Assembly (NCBI RefSeq): GCF_039535785.1
Contig: NZ_BAAAXV010000011.1
Span: 371,394-435,393, forward strand
Direction: 5' to 3'
From: Nonomuraea helvata
Lineage (GTDB): Bacteria > Actinomycetota > Actinomycetes > Streptosporangiales > Streptosporangiaceae
Length of the DNA: 64,000 bases
Shown: piece by piece, positions 32,520 to 40,260 of the stretch
Position numbering within the stretch: position 1 is the stretch's first letter
How the letters are laid out: every line of letters begins with the position of its first letter
Position numbers and translations under genes: made by a program
Notes under the pieces: model-generated
What the model was told of the DNA's origin: nothing
Seen by the model: the letters and a program-made list of their open reading frames with translations, nothing else
The model's database searches: none

Positions 32520-34097
32520 GTGAATCCGAGCATGGGCCTGCAACTGCTGCTGCTGGCCGGTGGCGCCATCGGCGTCGCGGCCGTGGCGCGGCGCAAGGGC
32601 TGGCCGGCCCCGTTGCTGCTGGTGGCGGCGGGGCTGCTGGTCTCGCCGCTGGTGCCGTCGGTGCCGCTGCAGCCGGAGCTGGTGCTGTACGTGTTCCTGC
32701 CCCCGCTGCTCTACTCCGCCGCGCTCGACAGCTCCTACCTGAGCCTGCGCGAGGTCAAGCGGGCCGTGGCGCTGCTGTCGATCGGGCTCGTGCTGTTCAC
32801 CACGGCCGTCGTCGGGATGGTCGTCCACCTGATGCTGCCCGCCCTGCCGCTGGCGCTGGCGTTCGCGCTGGGCGCCATCATCGCGCCGCCCGACGCCGTG
32901 GCCGCCGTCGCGGTCGGCCGGCGGCTGGGCCTGCCGCGCAGGACGCTGACGATCCTGGTGGGGGAGAGCCTGTTCAACGACGCCACGGCGCTGACGGCGT
33001 ACCGGGTGGCCATCGGGGCCGCCGTAGGCGGGACCGTGGACCTGTGGCACAGCGTCGGCCAGTTCCTCTACTCCGCGGCGGTCGGCGTGGCGATCGGGCT
33101 GGCGCTGGCGTTCGTGCTGGCCTGGCTGTTCCGGCACACGCGTGACTCGCTGGTCGAGAACACGCTGATGCTGCTCATCCCGTTCGCCGCCTACCTCGCG
33201 GCGGAGTCGGTGCACGCCTCCGGCGTGATCGCCGTGGTGATCGTGGGCCTCTACCTGGGCAACCGCATGCACCTGCAGGGGTTCGGGACGCGGCTGGTGT
33301 CGGACGCGGTGTGGAAGGTCACCGACTTCTTCCTCGAGACGATCGTCTTCGCCCTGATCGGGCTGCAGCTCTCGACCGTGGTCCAGGGCATCTCCGGCTA
33401 CAGCCCGTGGGCGGTCGCGGGGTACGCGGCCGTCGTGCTGGCGGTGACGCTCGTCAGCAGGTTCGTCTGGGTGTTCGCGGTGACGTACCTGATCAAGTTG
33501 GTGCGCAAGGGCCATGCGCAGCCGACCGTGCAGCAGACGGTGATCCTCGGCTGGGCCGGCATGCGGGGCGTGGTGTCGCTGGCGGCGGCGTTCGCCATCG
33601 ATCCGCGGGTCGCCGAGCGGGACCGCGCGATGCTGCTCTTCCTGACGTTCACGACCGTGATCGGCACCCTGCTCATCCAGGGCACCACGTTCCCCGCGCT
33701 GATCAGACGGCTGGGCGTGTCGAGCGAGCGGGAGCAGTACGAGGACCGCCTGGCCGAGGCGGCGGCCCAGCAGGCCGCGCTGGAGGCGGGCCTGGCGGAG
33801 CTGGACCGGCTGGTGCGTGAGGCGGGCGAGCCCGACGAGATCCAGAAGCAGGTCATCGACCAGCTCAGGGAGAAGTCGTGGCGCCGCTCGCTGACCGCCT
33901 GGGAGCGCCTGGGCGGCGGTAGCGGGCAGGGTGGCGCGGAGACCCCCAGCGCGCTCTACCGCCGCCTGCGCCGTGACATGCTCCAGGCCGAGCGGCAGGT
34001 GTTCGTGCGTCTGCGCGACGAGCGCCGCCTCGACGACGAAGTGCTCCGTGACGTGATGAGCGAGCTCGACTTCGAAGAGGCGATCCTGGAGCGCTAG
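32520..34097 (+). CDS. Na+/H+ antiporter, CPA1 family
   Basis: The 525-residue protein has about twelve membrane helices in the first 400 residues. The CPA1 features GAIIAPPDAVAAVAV and LVGESLFNDATALTAYRVAIG (Asn-Asp ion-binding pair) are present, as is ILGWAGMRGVVSLAAAFAI in a late helix. It exchanges Na+ (or K+) for H+ to control pH and salt. The last 130 residues form a charged, helical cytoplasmic tail. Start GTG 32520 follows AAGGAG. It converges with the zinc finger gene and shares the CTAG at the two stops. Confidence 0.88.
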   Translation: MNPSMGLQLLLLAGGAIGVAAVARRKGWPAPLLLVAAGLLVSPLVPSVPLQPELVLYVFLPPLLYSAALDSSYLSLREVKRAVALLSIGLVLFTTAVVGMVVHLMLPALPLALAFALGAIIAPPDAVAAVAVGRRLGLPRRTLTILVGESLFNDATALTAYRVAIGAAVGGTVDLWHSVGQFLYSAAVGVAIGLALAFVLAWLFRHTRDSLVENTLMLLIPFAAYLAAESVHASGVIAVVIVGLYLGNRMHLQGFGTRLVSDAVWKVTDFFLETIVFALIGLQLSTVVQGISGYSPWAVAGYAAVVLAVTLVSRFVWVFAVTYLIKLVRKGHAQPTVQQTVILGWAGMRGVVSLAAAFAIDPRVAERDRAMLLFLTFTTVIGTLLIQGTTFPALIRRLGVSSEREQYEDRLAEAAAQQAALEAGLAELDRLVREAGEPDEIQKQVIDQLREKSWRRSLTAWERLGGGSGQGGAETPSALYRRLRRDMLQAERQVFVRLRDERRLDDEVLRDVMSELDFEEAILER

Positions 34098-34351
34098 CCC
34101 ATCTGGCTGTCGACGAAGCACCACCGCCAGTCCTCGCCGCGTTCGTACGACTGGACCACCGGGTGGCTCGTGTCGTGGAAGTGCTTGGTGGCGTGCTTGC
34201 CCGGCGAGGAGTCGCAGCAGCCGATGTGGCCGCACTCCAGGCAGCGCCGCAGGTGCACCCAGCGGCCTCCGACCGCCAGGCACTCCTCGCAGCCCTCTGG
34301 CGTCTTCGGCGCCGGGTCGCCCGTCTCGGAAAGATGTTCGCAAGTTGCCAT
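34094..34351 (-). CDS. UBP-type zinc finger protein
   Basis: The 85-residue protein is one UBP (ZnF-UBP) domain: CEHLSETGDPAPKTPEGCEE, CLECGHIGCCDSSPGKHATK and HFHDTSHPVVQSYERG carry the Cys and His ligands for zinc. In eukaryotes such domains bind the ubiquitin tail; in actinomycetes small stand-alone copies are common, often near antiporters, and their ligand is unknown. The stop codon overlaps that of the Na+/H+ antiporter. Confidence 0.85.
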   Translation of the reverse strand: MATCEHLSETGDPAPKTPEGCEECLAVGGRWVHLRRCLECGHIGCCDSSPGKHATKHFHDTSHPVVQSYERGEDWRWCFVDSQMG

Positions 34352-34398
34352 ACCAGAAATCCTAGGACCAGTGCCGCAGCGTCCTGACAGCCGCCTGA

Positions 34399-34536
34399 GC
34401 GCCCATCACCGTCCGGCCCGCCCTGCTCGGCCCGGACGCCGCCGTCATCGGCGCCGCCCTGACCTCCATCGACCAGATCCGCCGGCATCCGACCGCCTGG
34501 CTCGCCCGCCAACCGGCCCATTCGGCGGTGCCCTGA
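34399..34536 (+). pseudogene. 3' remnant of a ROK-family gene
   Basis: Between a TGA at 34396 and TGA 34534-34536 the frame is open for 45 codons, nearly all G/C-ended. The peptide includes PALLGPDAAVIGAALTSIDQ, which is the usual end of ROK (NagC/glucokinase-type) proteins. There is no start codon and no upstream part, so it is a leftover C-terminus, just in front of the SLATT operon. Confidence 0.5.
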
Positions 34537-34546
34537 GCCGAGTGCG

Positions 34547-34575
34547 TTGCCGGTGCACCGGAATTTGCATACATT
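34547..34575 (+). promoter_or_regulatory. promoter with palindromic operator for the SLATT-SLOG operon
   Basis: TTGCCG (34547-34552) and TACATT (34570-34575) are separated by exactly 17 bases. The perfect 12-bp palindrome CCGGTGCACCGG (34550-34561) lies over the -35 box and spacer, where a bound repressor would block polymerase. Its half-site CCGGTGCA appears again at 34604-34611, next to the ribosome site. Confidence 0.65.
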
Positions 34576-34621
34576 GCCACTTGCGAGAGCGCCTTCTCCC
34601 TCCCCGGTGCAGGAGGTAGCC

Positions 34622-35122
34622 GTGAGGCCACCATTGCTCGTGCGATTCCCTACGCTCCGCGCACCGGCCACGTCCCGGTCGGTGATCCCCGCGCGGAAGC
34701 AGGACGCCTATCCCGGGCTGGCCGCCGACTTCGAGGTGCTCGACCGCGAAGTGACCCCCGTGTTCGCCAGGTACGACGGCGCGGCGCTGCGCGACCAGAA
34801 CCGCTACCGCCGCCAGCAGGTCCTGATCCTGCTCGGGTCGGCTCTCATCGCCGGACTCGGCGGCGTGCAGGCCGTGCTTCCCGACCACCGGTGGCCGGCC
34901 GTCCTGCTCACCGTCATCGGGGTCGCGCTGGCCGCCAGCACCAAGTACGCCAGGGAGAGCGAAACGCTGGACGGCTACCTCGCCGCGCGGGCGAAGGCCG
35001 AACGGCTGCGCGCCCTTTACTTCCGCTACCTGTGCAGAACCGGCCCGTACGCGGGCGAGGACAGGCAGCTCGCACTCCGCCGCGCCGTGCTCGCGATCGA
35101 GGCCGACAAGGAGCCGGAATGA
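34622..35122 (+). CDS. SLATT/DUF4231-like two-TM protein, copy 1
   Basis: From GTG 34622 (AGGAGG five bases upstream) the protein has 166 residues. A soluble N-terminal part is followed by RRQQVLILLGSALIAGLGGV and WPAVLLTVIGVALAASTKYA, two adjacent membrane helices, and then by a helical segment LDGYLAARAKAERLRALYFRY and an acidic end. This is the layout of SLATT (SMODS and SLOG associating two-TM effector) domains, annotated as DUF4231. In such systems the two-TM protein is the predicted pore-forming effector. Its stop overlaps the next gene by four bases (ATGA), which encodes a second SLATT-like protein. Confidence 0.7.
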   Translation: MRPPLLVRFPTLRAPATSRSVIPARKQDAYPGLAADFEVLDREVTPVFARYDGAALRDQNRYRRQQVLILLGSALIAGLGGVQAVLPDHRWPAVLLTVIGVALAASTKYARESETLDGYLAARAKAERLRALYFRYLCRTGPYAGEDRQLALRRAVLAIEADKEPE

Positions 35123-35592
35123 CGGAACGGGACGCGCAATTCCGGGCGTTATATCGGGAATTGCGGATCGACGAGCAGCGCCGGTTCTACGAAAAGCGGA
35201 GCGACGAGTACGAGCTGGCCCACCGGCAGGCGATCGGGGTGCGCAACGTGCTGCTCATCCTGTCGGCGCTGGCCGGCGTGGCGGGCCAGTTCGCGACCGG
35301 CACGGGCAGGGCGACGTGCGGCGTCGCGGCCGCCGTTCTCGCGGCGCTGGCGGGCGGGGTGACGGCGTTCGAGGCCCTCATCGGCTTCGCGCAACTGCGC
35401 AAGCTGTACGGCGACGCGGCACTGAACCTGCGGACCGCCGCCCTCGACTGGGATGCCGCGGAGGCCGAGGCCGACGTGGCGGCACAGGTTGAACGGATCG
35501 AGCAGATCTTCCGTACGGAGAACGGCCAGTGGGGCCAGCTCATGGTCCAGCATGAGGTGACGCCCCCGCCGGGCGCGGAGGAGCAGCCCTGA
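35119..35592 (+). CDS. SLATT/DUF4231-like two-TM protein, copy 2
   Basis: The 157-residue protein has the same order as its neighbour: a charged N-terminal helix (YRELRIDEQRRFYEKRSDEY), two membrane helices (about residues 45-65, VRNVLLILSALAGVAGQFA, and 70-92, CGVAAAVLAALAGGVTAFEA) and a C-terminal helix with regular acidic residues (WDAAEAEADVAAQVERIEQ). The two are clearly different in sequence, so they may form a hetero-oligomer. Translation is coupled to copy 1. A SLOG-like gene starts 19 bases after the stop. Confidence 0.7.
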   Translation: MTERDAQFRALYRELRIDEQRRFYEKRSDEYELAHRQAIGVRNVLLILSALAGVAGQFATGTGRATCGVAAAVLAALAGGVTAFEALIGFAQLRKLYGDAALNLRTAALDWDAAEAEADVAAQVERIEQIFRTENGQWGQLMVQHEVTPPPGAEEQP

Positions 35593-35611
35593 GACTTTCG
35601 AAGGTAGGCGT

Positions 35612-36163
35612 ATGCGCGTACTCATCGTGAGCGGCCACCTGGTGGACCGGCCCGGCCGGGAGCCGCCGCGCTTTCCGCAGCACCTGGTCGGCGAGGTCAC
35701 GGCCGAGATGAGCGCGGTCTTCCAGGAGTGGGACATCGGGCCGGGAACGGCCGTGTTCTGCGGCGGCGCGCGTGGCGCGGACCTCATCGGCGCCGAGCTG
35801 GCGCTGCGCCGCGGCGCCTCGGTGCACCTGTTTCTGGCTCTGCCGCCCAAGGAGTTCGTACGGAGCTCGGTTGATCTGCCGGGTACGACCTGGCGCGCCC
35901 GGTTCGAGGAGCTCCGCCGCCACGCGAACGTCAGATCGCTGCCGGCGGGCGCGGCGTCGGGTGACGAGGTGTTCGCGCGGACGAACGCGTGGATGGTCGA
36001 GGAGGCCCTGGAACTCGACCCCGAGCCCAGGGCCGTCGTCGTGTGGGACGGCAAGGCAGGCGACGGGCCCGGCGGCACGTCGGATCTCGTCTCACGGCTG
36101 CGCCGCGGGCCCGGCGACCCCCGCGTCCGGATCATCGACCCCACCGCCCTGGTCCCGCGCTAG
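35612..36163 (+). CDS. SLOG-like Rossmann-fold protein (predicted nucleotide sensor)
   Basis: The 183-residue protein begins MRVLIVSGHLVDRPGREPPR and has the motif VFCGGARGADLIGAELALRR, the Gly-rich nucleotide-binding loop of SLOG/LOG-like Rossmann proteins, followed by VHLFLALPPKEFVRSS and VVVWDGKAGDGPGG. SLOG proteins bind or cleave nucleotide derivatives and are found with SLATT effectors in predicted conflict systems. GAAGG lies upstream of ATG 35612. Together with the two SLATT genes it forms a likely three-gene operon. No SMODS/CD-NTase nucleotidyltransferase is present. Confidence 0.65.
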   Translation: MRVLIVSGHLVDRPGREPPRFPQHLVGEVTAEMSAVFQEWDIGPGTAVFCGGARGADLIGAELALRRGASVHLFLALPPKEFVRSSVDLPGTTWRARFEELRRHANVRSLPAGAASGDEVFARTNAWMVEEALELDPEPRAVVVWDGKAGDGPGGTSDLVSRLRRGPGDPRVRIIDPTALVPR

Positions 36164-36216
36164 CGCCTCACCCGGAGCGCAGCCGTGACGCGTGAAAGGC
36201 CCCGGACGGCGTGCCG

Positions 36217-37134
36217 TCAGAGCTTGCCGAGGCCGCGGGCCAGGATGGTGGCGGTGCGGGCGAGCGCCGTGTCGTCACCGGCCTCGCCACGGGCCCGGTT
36301 GGTGTAGACCGCCATGATGATGGGGGCGGCGTCCTTGGCGGGCCAGACGACCGCGATGTCGTTCGCGCCGCCGAACTCCGAGTTCGTGCCGGTCTTGTCC
36401 CCGACCGTCCAGGTCTTGGGCAGGCCGGCGCGGATGCGGGCGTCGCCCGTCTTGGTCGCGAGCAGCCAGGCGTTGAGCTGCTCCCGGTCCTTGGCGTCGA
36501 GCGCGTTCCCGGTCGTGACCGCGCGCAGGTCGCGGGCGATGGTCGCGGGCGTGGTGGTGTCGCGCTTGTCCTTGGGCGTCCAGTCGTTCAGCTCGGTCTC
36601 CCAGCGGTCCAGGCGGGAGATCGGGTCCTTGAGCGTCCGGAAGTACCGGGTCAGCCCGGCCGGTCCGCCGAGCTGCTTGAGCACCATGTTGCCCGCGGTG
36701 TTGTCGCTCAGGGTGATGGCCGCCTCGCACAGCCGGCCGACGGTCAGCCCGTCCTTGACGTGCTTCTCGGTGGTGGGGGAGTTCGGCTTGAGCTCGTCGG
36801 CCGTCCAGTGCACGACCTTGTCCATCAGCCCCGGGTCGGAGGTGCGGGCCTTGTGCAGCACGGCCGCGCAGGCCATCGCCTTGAACGTGGACAGCAGCGG
36901 GAAACGTTCGCCCGACCGGTACGCGATCGTCTTGCCGGTGGCGGTGTCGATGGCGTACGCGCCGATGCGGCCCTTGAAGGAGACTTCCAGCGCGCGCAGC
37001 TCCTTGCGGGCCTGGGCCTCGCCGGAGAGCGCCTGCACCGAGGTCCCGGCGTGAGCCGCACCCGCCGGGAGGGCGCCGCCCGCCAGGAGGGAGATCGTCA
37101 ACGTGGTCACGGCCGTGAGGCGGCGGTTGCGCAT
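36217..37134 (-). CDS. class A beta-lactamase
   Basis: The 305-residue protein has a signal peptide (about 1-28) and every class A motif: Ser82-x-x-Lys85 (STFK), Ser143-Asp-Asn145 (SDN), Glu179 in RWETELN (omega loop) and Lys247-Thr-Gly (DKTGT). It would hydrolyse penicillins and perhaps cephalosporins outside the membrane. No blaI/blaR genes are nearby, but palindromes lie in the upstream region. There is no mobile element near it, so it looks like a resident chromosomal gene. Confidence 0.93.
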   Translation of the reverse strand: MRNRRLTAVTTLTISLLAGGALPAGAAHAGTSVQALSGEAQARKELRALEVSFKGRIGAYAIDTATGKTIAYRSGERFPLLSTFKAMACAAVLHKARTSDPGLMDKVVHWTADELKPNSPTTEKHVKDGLTVGRLCEAAITLSDNTAGNMVLKQLGGPAGLTRYFRTLKDPISRLDRWETELNDWTPKDKRDTTTPATIARDLRAVTTGNALDAKDREQLNAWLLATKTGDARIRAGLPKTWTVGDKTGTNSEFGGANDIAVVWPAKDAAPIIMAVYTNRARGEAGDDTALARTATILARGLGKL

Positions 37135-37180
37135 GCTCTGTCCTTACTGTCGTTCGTCAGTGGGCAAGGAGCAAAGCAGA

Positions 37181-37228
37181 TGTGATCACATGATGTCTAA
37201 TAGCGATATCGCGAATGGATCAATATCG
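37181..37228 (-). promoter_or_regulatory. palindrome cluster upstream of the beta-lactamase gene
   Basis: The AT-rich gap contains TGTGATCACA (37181-37190) and GCGATATCGC (37203-37212), both perfect 10-bp palindromes, and CGATAT is repeated in inverse as ATATCG at 37223-37228. They lie about 50 to 95 bases before the ATG, where a regulator could act. TTGATC on the reverse strand may be a -35 box. Confidence 0.4.
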
Positions 37229-37230
37229 AC

Positions 37231-38439
37231 TCACGCATGATCCCAGGCCAGAGCCATGATGCCGGCGGCGATGAGCCCGGCGGCGTGCAGACACAGCGCG
37301 GGCACCACGCCGATCGTCCCGCCGAGCATCCCAGCCAGCACCATGCCGGTCAGCGCGGTGGCCGCCTGGGCGCTGCCCAGGATCCCGAACACGCTTCCCC
37401 GGTGGTCGTCACCCGCGACGCTCTGGGCCAGCGTGGTGAACCCGGCCATCGCGGCCGCCGCAGGCACCCCGGCCAGGCCGATCAGCACCAGCGCGGGCCA
37501 GAGCGCCGGCACCGCCAGCGGGTACGCGAACAGGGCCAGATCCATCACCCCGAACGCGACCGTCGCGCCTCCCAGAAGCACCCGCGGGGCGGCGCGACTG
37601 GGATGGAGGGCGACCACGAGCCCGCCGGCGATCCCACCCACCGCCTGCACGGACAGGAACAGCCCGTACGCGCCGCCGTCGCCCCCGAGCACACCGGAGA
37701 CGAAGGGCGCCGCGAGCGTGGCGAAGATCCCCTCGCCTAGCCCTGTGATCACCATGTACGCAACCAGCAGGCGAACTCCGGTGTCCCGCGTGGCGAGACG
37801 CAGCCCGGCGATCCAGTGCCCGCCCATCGTCGCCGCGCCGGCGGGGCGTCCGGGCGTGCGGAGCGTGGCCTGGAGCAGCGCGGAGAGCAGGAAGCTCGCC
37901 ACGTCGATCAGGACGACCGCGGCCAGCCCTCCGGCGCCGACGGCGACCCCGCCCAGCATCGCCCCCAGCAGGCGGGCGACCTGACCGGTCTGACCGTGCA
38001 GGGCGTTCGCCCGTACCAGCTGGGAGTCCGCCACGACCTGGGGCACGAGCGCCTTCTGCGCGGGTGCGAGCACCGTGCTCAGGACGCCGGTCGAGAGGGC
38101 GACCCCGTACACGATCCACACCTGGTCCGGCTCGCGTACGGCGAGCAGGGGCAGCAGGCCGAGCGCGAGCAGCACGTCGGTGGCGACCAGCAGCCGGCGG
38201 CGGTCCCACCGGTCGGCCAGCGCCCCGGCCACGGAGCCGAGCACCACGTCGGGCAGTCGCGAGGCCAACAGCATGATCGCGGTGGACAGTGTCGAGCCGG
38301 TGAGGCGGTAGACGTGGAAGGCCAGCCCGGTGCCGACCACCCAGTCGCCGGTCTGCGAGATCAGCCCGGCGACGAGTAACCGCCGGTAATCCCGGTTGCC
38401 GCCGAGCAGCGCCCGGATGCCGGGCCGGGTCTCAGTCAC
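37231..38439 (-). CDS. MFS transporter (MFS_3/enterobactin exporter-like)
   Basis: The 402-residue protein has about twelve membrane helices. The N-terminal segment NRDYRRLLVAGLISQTGDWV and the motif AGALADRWDRRRLLVATDVL (motif A-like loop between helices 2 and 3) match the MFS_3 group, which exports siderophores or drugs. It overlaps the upstream ArsR-type regulator gene by eight bases, which marks it as that regulator's target. The substrate is not known. Confidence 0.83.
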   Translation of the reverse strand: MTETRPGIRALLGGNRDYRRLLVAGLISQTGDWVVGTGLAFHVYRLTGSTLSTAIMLLASRLPDVVLGSVAGALADRWDRRRLLVATDVLLALGLLPLLAVREPDQVWIVYGVALSTGVLSTVLAPAQKALVPQVVADSQLVRANALHGQTGQVARLLGAMLGGVAVGAGGLAAVVLIDVASFLLSALLQATLRTPGRPAGAATMGGHWIAGLRLATRDTGVRLLVAYMVITGLGEGIFATLAAPFVSGVLGGDGGAYGLFLSVQAVGGIAGGLVVALHPSRAAPRVLLGGATVAFGVMDLALFAYPLAVPALWPALVLIGLAGVPAAAAMAGFTTLAQSVAGDDHRGSVFGILGSAQAATALTGMVLAGMLGGTIGVVPALCLHAAGLIAAGIMALAWDHA

Positions 38440-39028
38440 CGGAGCCGGTGGGTGGGAGGGGGACGACCACCTGGGTCAGGAGCACCGGCCGGGCGTCCTC
38501 GGGCCGTGCCGACGGGTCGTCGACGCGCGACATCAGCGGGCCCAGCAGCTCCGCGATGGCGGCGCCCACCGCCGTCAGCTCGTCCGGCGTGGCGTAGAGG
38601 TACGTGTTGCCCACGCCGCCGATCCGCCGCCAGGCCTCGGGCTCGTCGGGGCGCCGCTGCTGCCACTCCACCAGCCGCGACAGGGCCCGTTCGGCGATGA
38701 CCTGCTCCAGCAGGCTCCGGGCGGCCGCCTGCTCCGGCGCTGTCGCGCCGTCGTCCCATTCCTGGACGGTCTCGGTCACCTTCCACGGCCGCTCGCGCTC
38801 GTCCCTGGCCTCGGCCTGCTCCACGAAGCCGTACTTGGCCAGTTGCCGCAGGTGGTACGAGGCCAGCGCCTGGCTGACGCCGACCTCCCGCCCGGCCTCG
38901 GCGGCGGTCATGGCGCCCGACCTGAGCAGCAGCTCGTGCAGCGCCAGCCGCACCGGATGCGCGAACGCCCGCATCGCCGCCGCGTCGTCGAGCAGCCGCC
39001 GCGGAGACCCCGAAGATTCCAAAGACAT
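38432..39028 (-). CDS. ArsR-type winged-helix regulator
   Basis: The 198-residue protein has an ArsR/HTH_20-like DNA-binding domain in residues 15-85 (FAHPVRLALHELLLRSGAMT, AEAGREVGVSQALASYHLRQ, LAKYGFVEQAEARDERERPW) and a helical C-terminal half for ligand or dimer contact. No Cys metal site is present, so it is not a metal sensor of the classical kind. It is coupled with the MFS exporter downstream and divergent from a small lipoprotein gene. Confidence 0.8.
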   Translation of the reverse strand: MSLESSGSPRRLLDDAAAMRAFAHPVRLALHELLLRSGAMTAAEAGREVGVSQALASYHLRQLAKYGFVEQAEARDERERPWKVTETVQEWDDGATAPEQAAARSLLEQVIAERALSRLVEWQQRRPDEPEAWRRIGGVGNTYLYATPDELTAVGAAIAELLGPLMSRVDDPSARPEDARPVLLTQVVVPLPPTGSGD

Positions 39029-39080
39029 GCTTGGGATACTGAGCGACCCACGACGAAGATGTCAAGGGATCCTTTGGAAT
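39016..39080. promoter_or_regulatory. 9-bp inverted repeat spanning the ArsR/lipoprotein divergent region
   Basis: ATTCCAAAG (39016-39024) and CTTTGGAAT (39072-39080) are perfect inverse copies 47 bases apart. The first covers the ArsR start codon region and the second sits just ahead of the -10 box of the lipoprotein gene. They may be two regulator sites facing each other. Confidence 0.45.
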
Positions 39081-39088
39081 ACGTTGGG

Positions 39089-39094
39089 TAGGGT
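39089..39094 (+). promoter_or_regulatory. probable -10 box of a leaderless lipoprotein transcript
   Basis: TAGGGT lies seven bases before ATG 39101 and there is no ribosome site. Confidence 0.45.
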
Positions 39095-39100
39095 CGAATC

Positions 39101-39490
39101 ATGCGACTCCTCAAGAGCCGGTTCCTTCCCCTGACAGCCTTCGCCGCGTGCGTCCTGGTCGCCGGATGCGGCGAGGTCAACAACACCATCGACAAGGCCC
39201 AGGCCTGCCTCGAAGCCCCGAAGATCGTCACAGAGCTGGCCGCCCAGGTCACCAAGCTGACCGACGACCCCAAGGCCATGGACAAGGCCCTCGACGACGC
39301 CTCGGCCAAGCTCAATGACGTCGCCGACAAGGCCGCCAACACCACGCTCAAAGAGGCCTCCGACGACCTGGCCAAGACGTTGAGCAGCATCAGCGTCAAG
39401 GACGTCAACGACGCCGTGGACGCGGCCCAGAAGGTCGGCACCGAGAGCGCGGCCTACGTGGAGAAGGTGGCCAAGGCCTGCGGCAGCTGA
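39101..39490 (+). CDS. small helical lipoprotein
   Basis: The 129-residue protein has a lipoprotein signal peptide with lipobox LVAGC (Cys about residue 23). The mature part is almost all helix, with Ala, Asp and Lys rich heptads (KALDDASAKLNDVADKAANT, KEASDDLAKTLSSISVKDVN) and two Cys, one near residue 36 and one at the end, which may form a disulfide. It probably stands on the outer membrane face as a small coiled coil. Function unknown. Confidence 0.7.
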   Translation: MRLLKSRFLPLTAFAACVLVAGCGEVNNTIDKAQACLEAPKIVTELAAQVTKLTDDPKAMDKALDDASAKLNDVADKAANTTLKEASDDLAKTLSSISVKDVNDAVDAAQKVGTESAAYVEKVAKACGS

Positions 39491-39536
39491 ATCCCGGCTT
39501 CTCTAGGGGAAAAGGGGACGAACTAGCGTTTGTCCC

Positions 39537-39863
39537 ATGGAACCCGACCCGCGTTTCACCTTGGCCAACGAACGGACCTTCCTCACCTGGCTGAGCACGG
39601 CGCTGGCACTCAGCGCGGGTGGAGTGGCGATGGCGGCGGTGCCGCCGCACGTGTTCGTGCCGTGGATCCGTACTGCGCTGGCCGTCATACTCGTGACGCT
39701 CTCCGCGCTGGCCGCGGGCATGGCGTACCCGCGCTGGCGTCACATCCAGCGTGCCCTGCGCCAGCAGGCGCCGCTGCCGCCGCCCGCGCTGGCGGCCGTC
39801 TTCGGGTACGGCGTGGCGGCGGTGGCGGTGATCGCCCTGATTCTGATCATCCTGGCAGCCTGA
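39537..39863 (+). CDS. DUF202/YidH-like membrane protein, copy 1
   Basis: The 108-residue protein starts DPRFTLANERTFLTWLSTAL, the classic opening of DUF202 (YidH) proteins, and has three hydrophobic helices. Function is not known for the family. The next gene encodes another DUF202-type protein 11 bases downstream. Confidence 0.82.
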   Translation: MEPDPRFTLANERTFLTWLSTALALSAGGVAMAAVPPHVFVPWIRTALAVILVTLSALAAGMAYPRWRHIQRALRQQAPLPPPALAAVFGYGVAAVAVIALILIILAA

Positions 39864-39874
39864 GCGCGATCGGG

Positions 39875-40210
39875 ATGGCGCCGGAGAAGGAGATCTGGGA
39901 CAGCGGGCTGCAGAGTGAGCGGACCCGGCTGGCCTGGGTGCGCACGGCTGTGGCGCTGTGCACCGGCGGCCTCGGTGCGGCCGGCCTGTCGCTCAGGCAG
40001 GGTCTGCCCCTGCCCGCCGCCGCGGCCTTCGCGCTGGCCGCGCTCTGCGGCAGCCTGCTGCTCATCAGGACCGGGGTGCGGTGGCGCCGCGTGCAGGAGG
40101 CCCTGCACGGCGGCAGGCCCCTGGACCCCGGCCTCGACGTGTTCCTCGCCTGGCTCGGCACGCTGAGCGTGGTGGCGGGCGCCTTCACTTTTGTGTTCGT
40201 GGTTCGGTGA
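39875..40210 (+). CDS. DUF202/YidH-like membrane protein, copy 2
   Basis: From ATG 39875 the protein has 111 residues, opening with WDSGLQSERTRLAWVRTAVA, again the DUF202 signature, with three hydrophobic helices. Pairs of DUF202 genes are common in actinomycetes, and the two chains probably form a hetero-oligomeric membrane complex (inference). The ribosome site is weak, so it is likely translated together with copy 1. Confidence 0.78.
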   Translation: MAPEKEIWDSGLQSERTRLAWVRTAVALCTGGLGAAGLSLRQGLPLPAAAAFALAALCGSLLLIRTGVRWRRVQEALHGGRPLDPGLDVFLAWLGTLSVVAGAFTFVFVVR

Positions 40211-40260
40211 CATGGGTTGCGATATCCGGATAAAGAGGCACAAACTCAAAAGGTAAGGGG

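Noticed and set aside
36217..37134. Beta-lactamase as part of an acquired resistance cassette
   Set aside because: There are no insertion sequences, integron sites or codon changes around it; actinomycetes often carry such genes natively.
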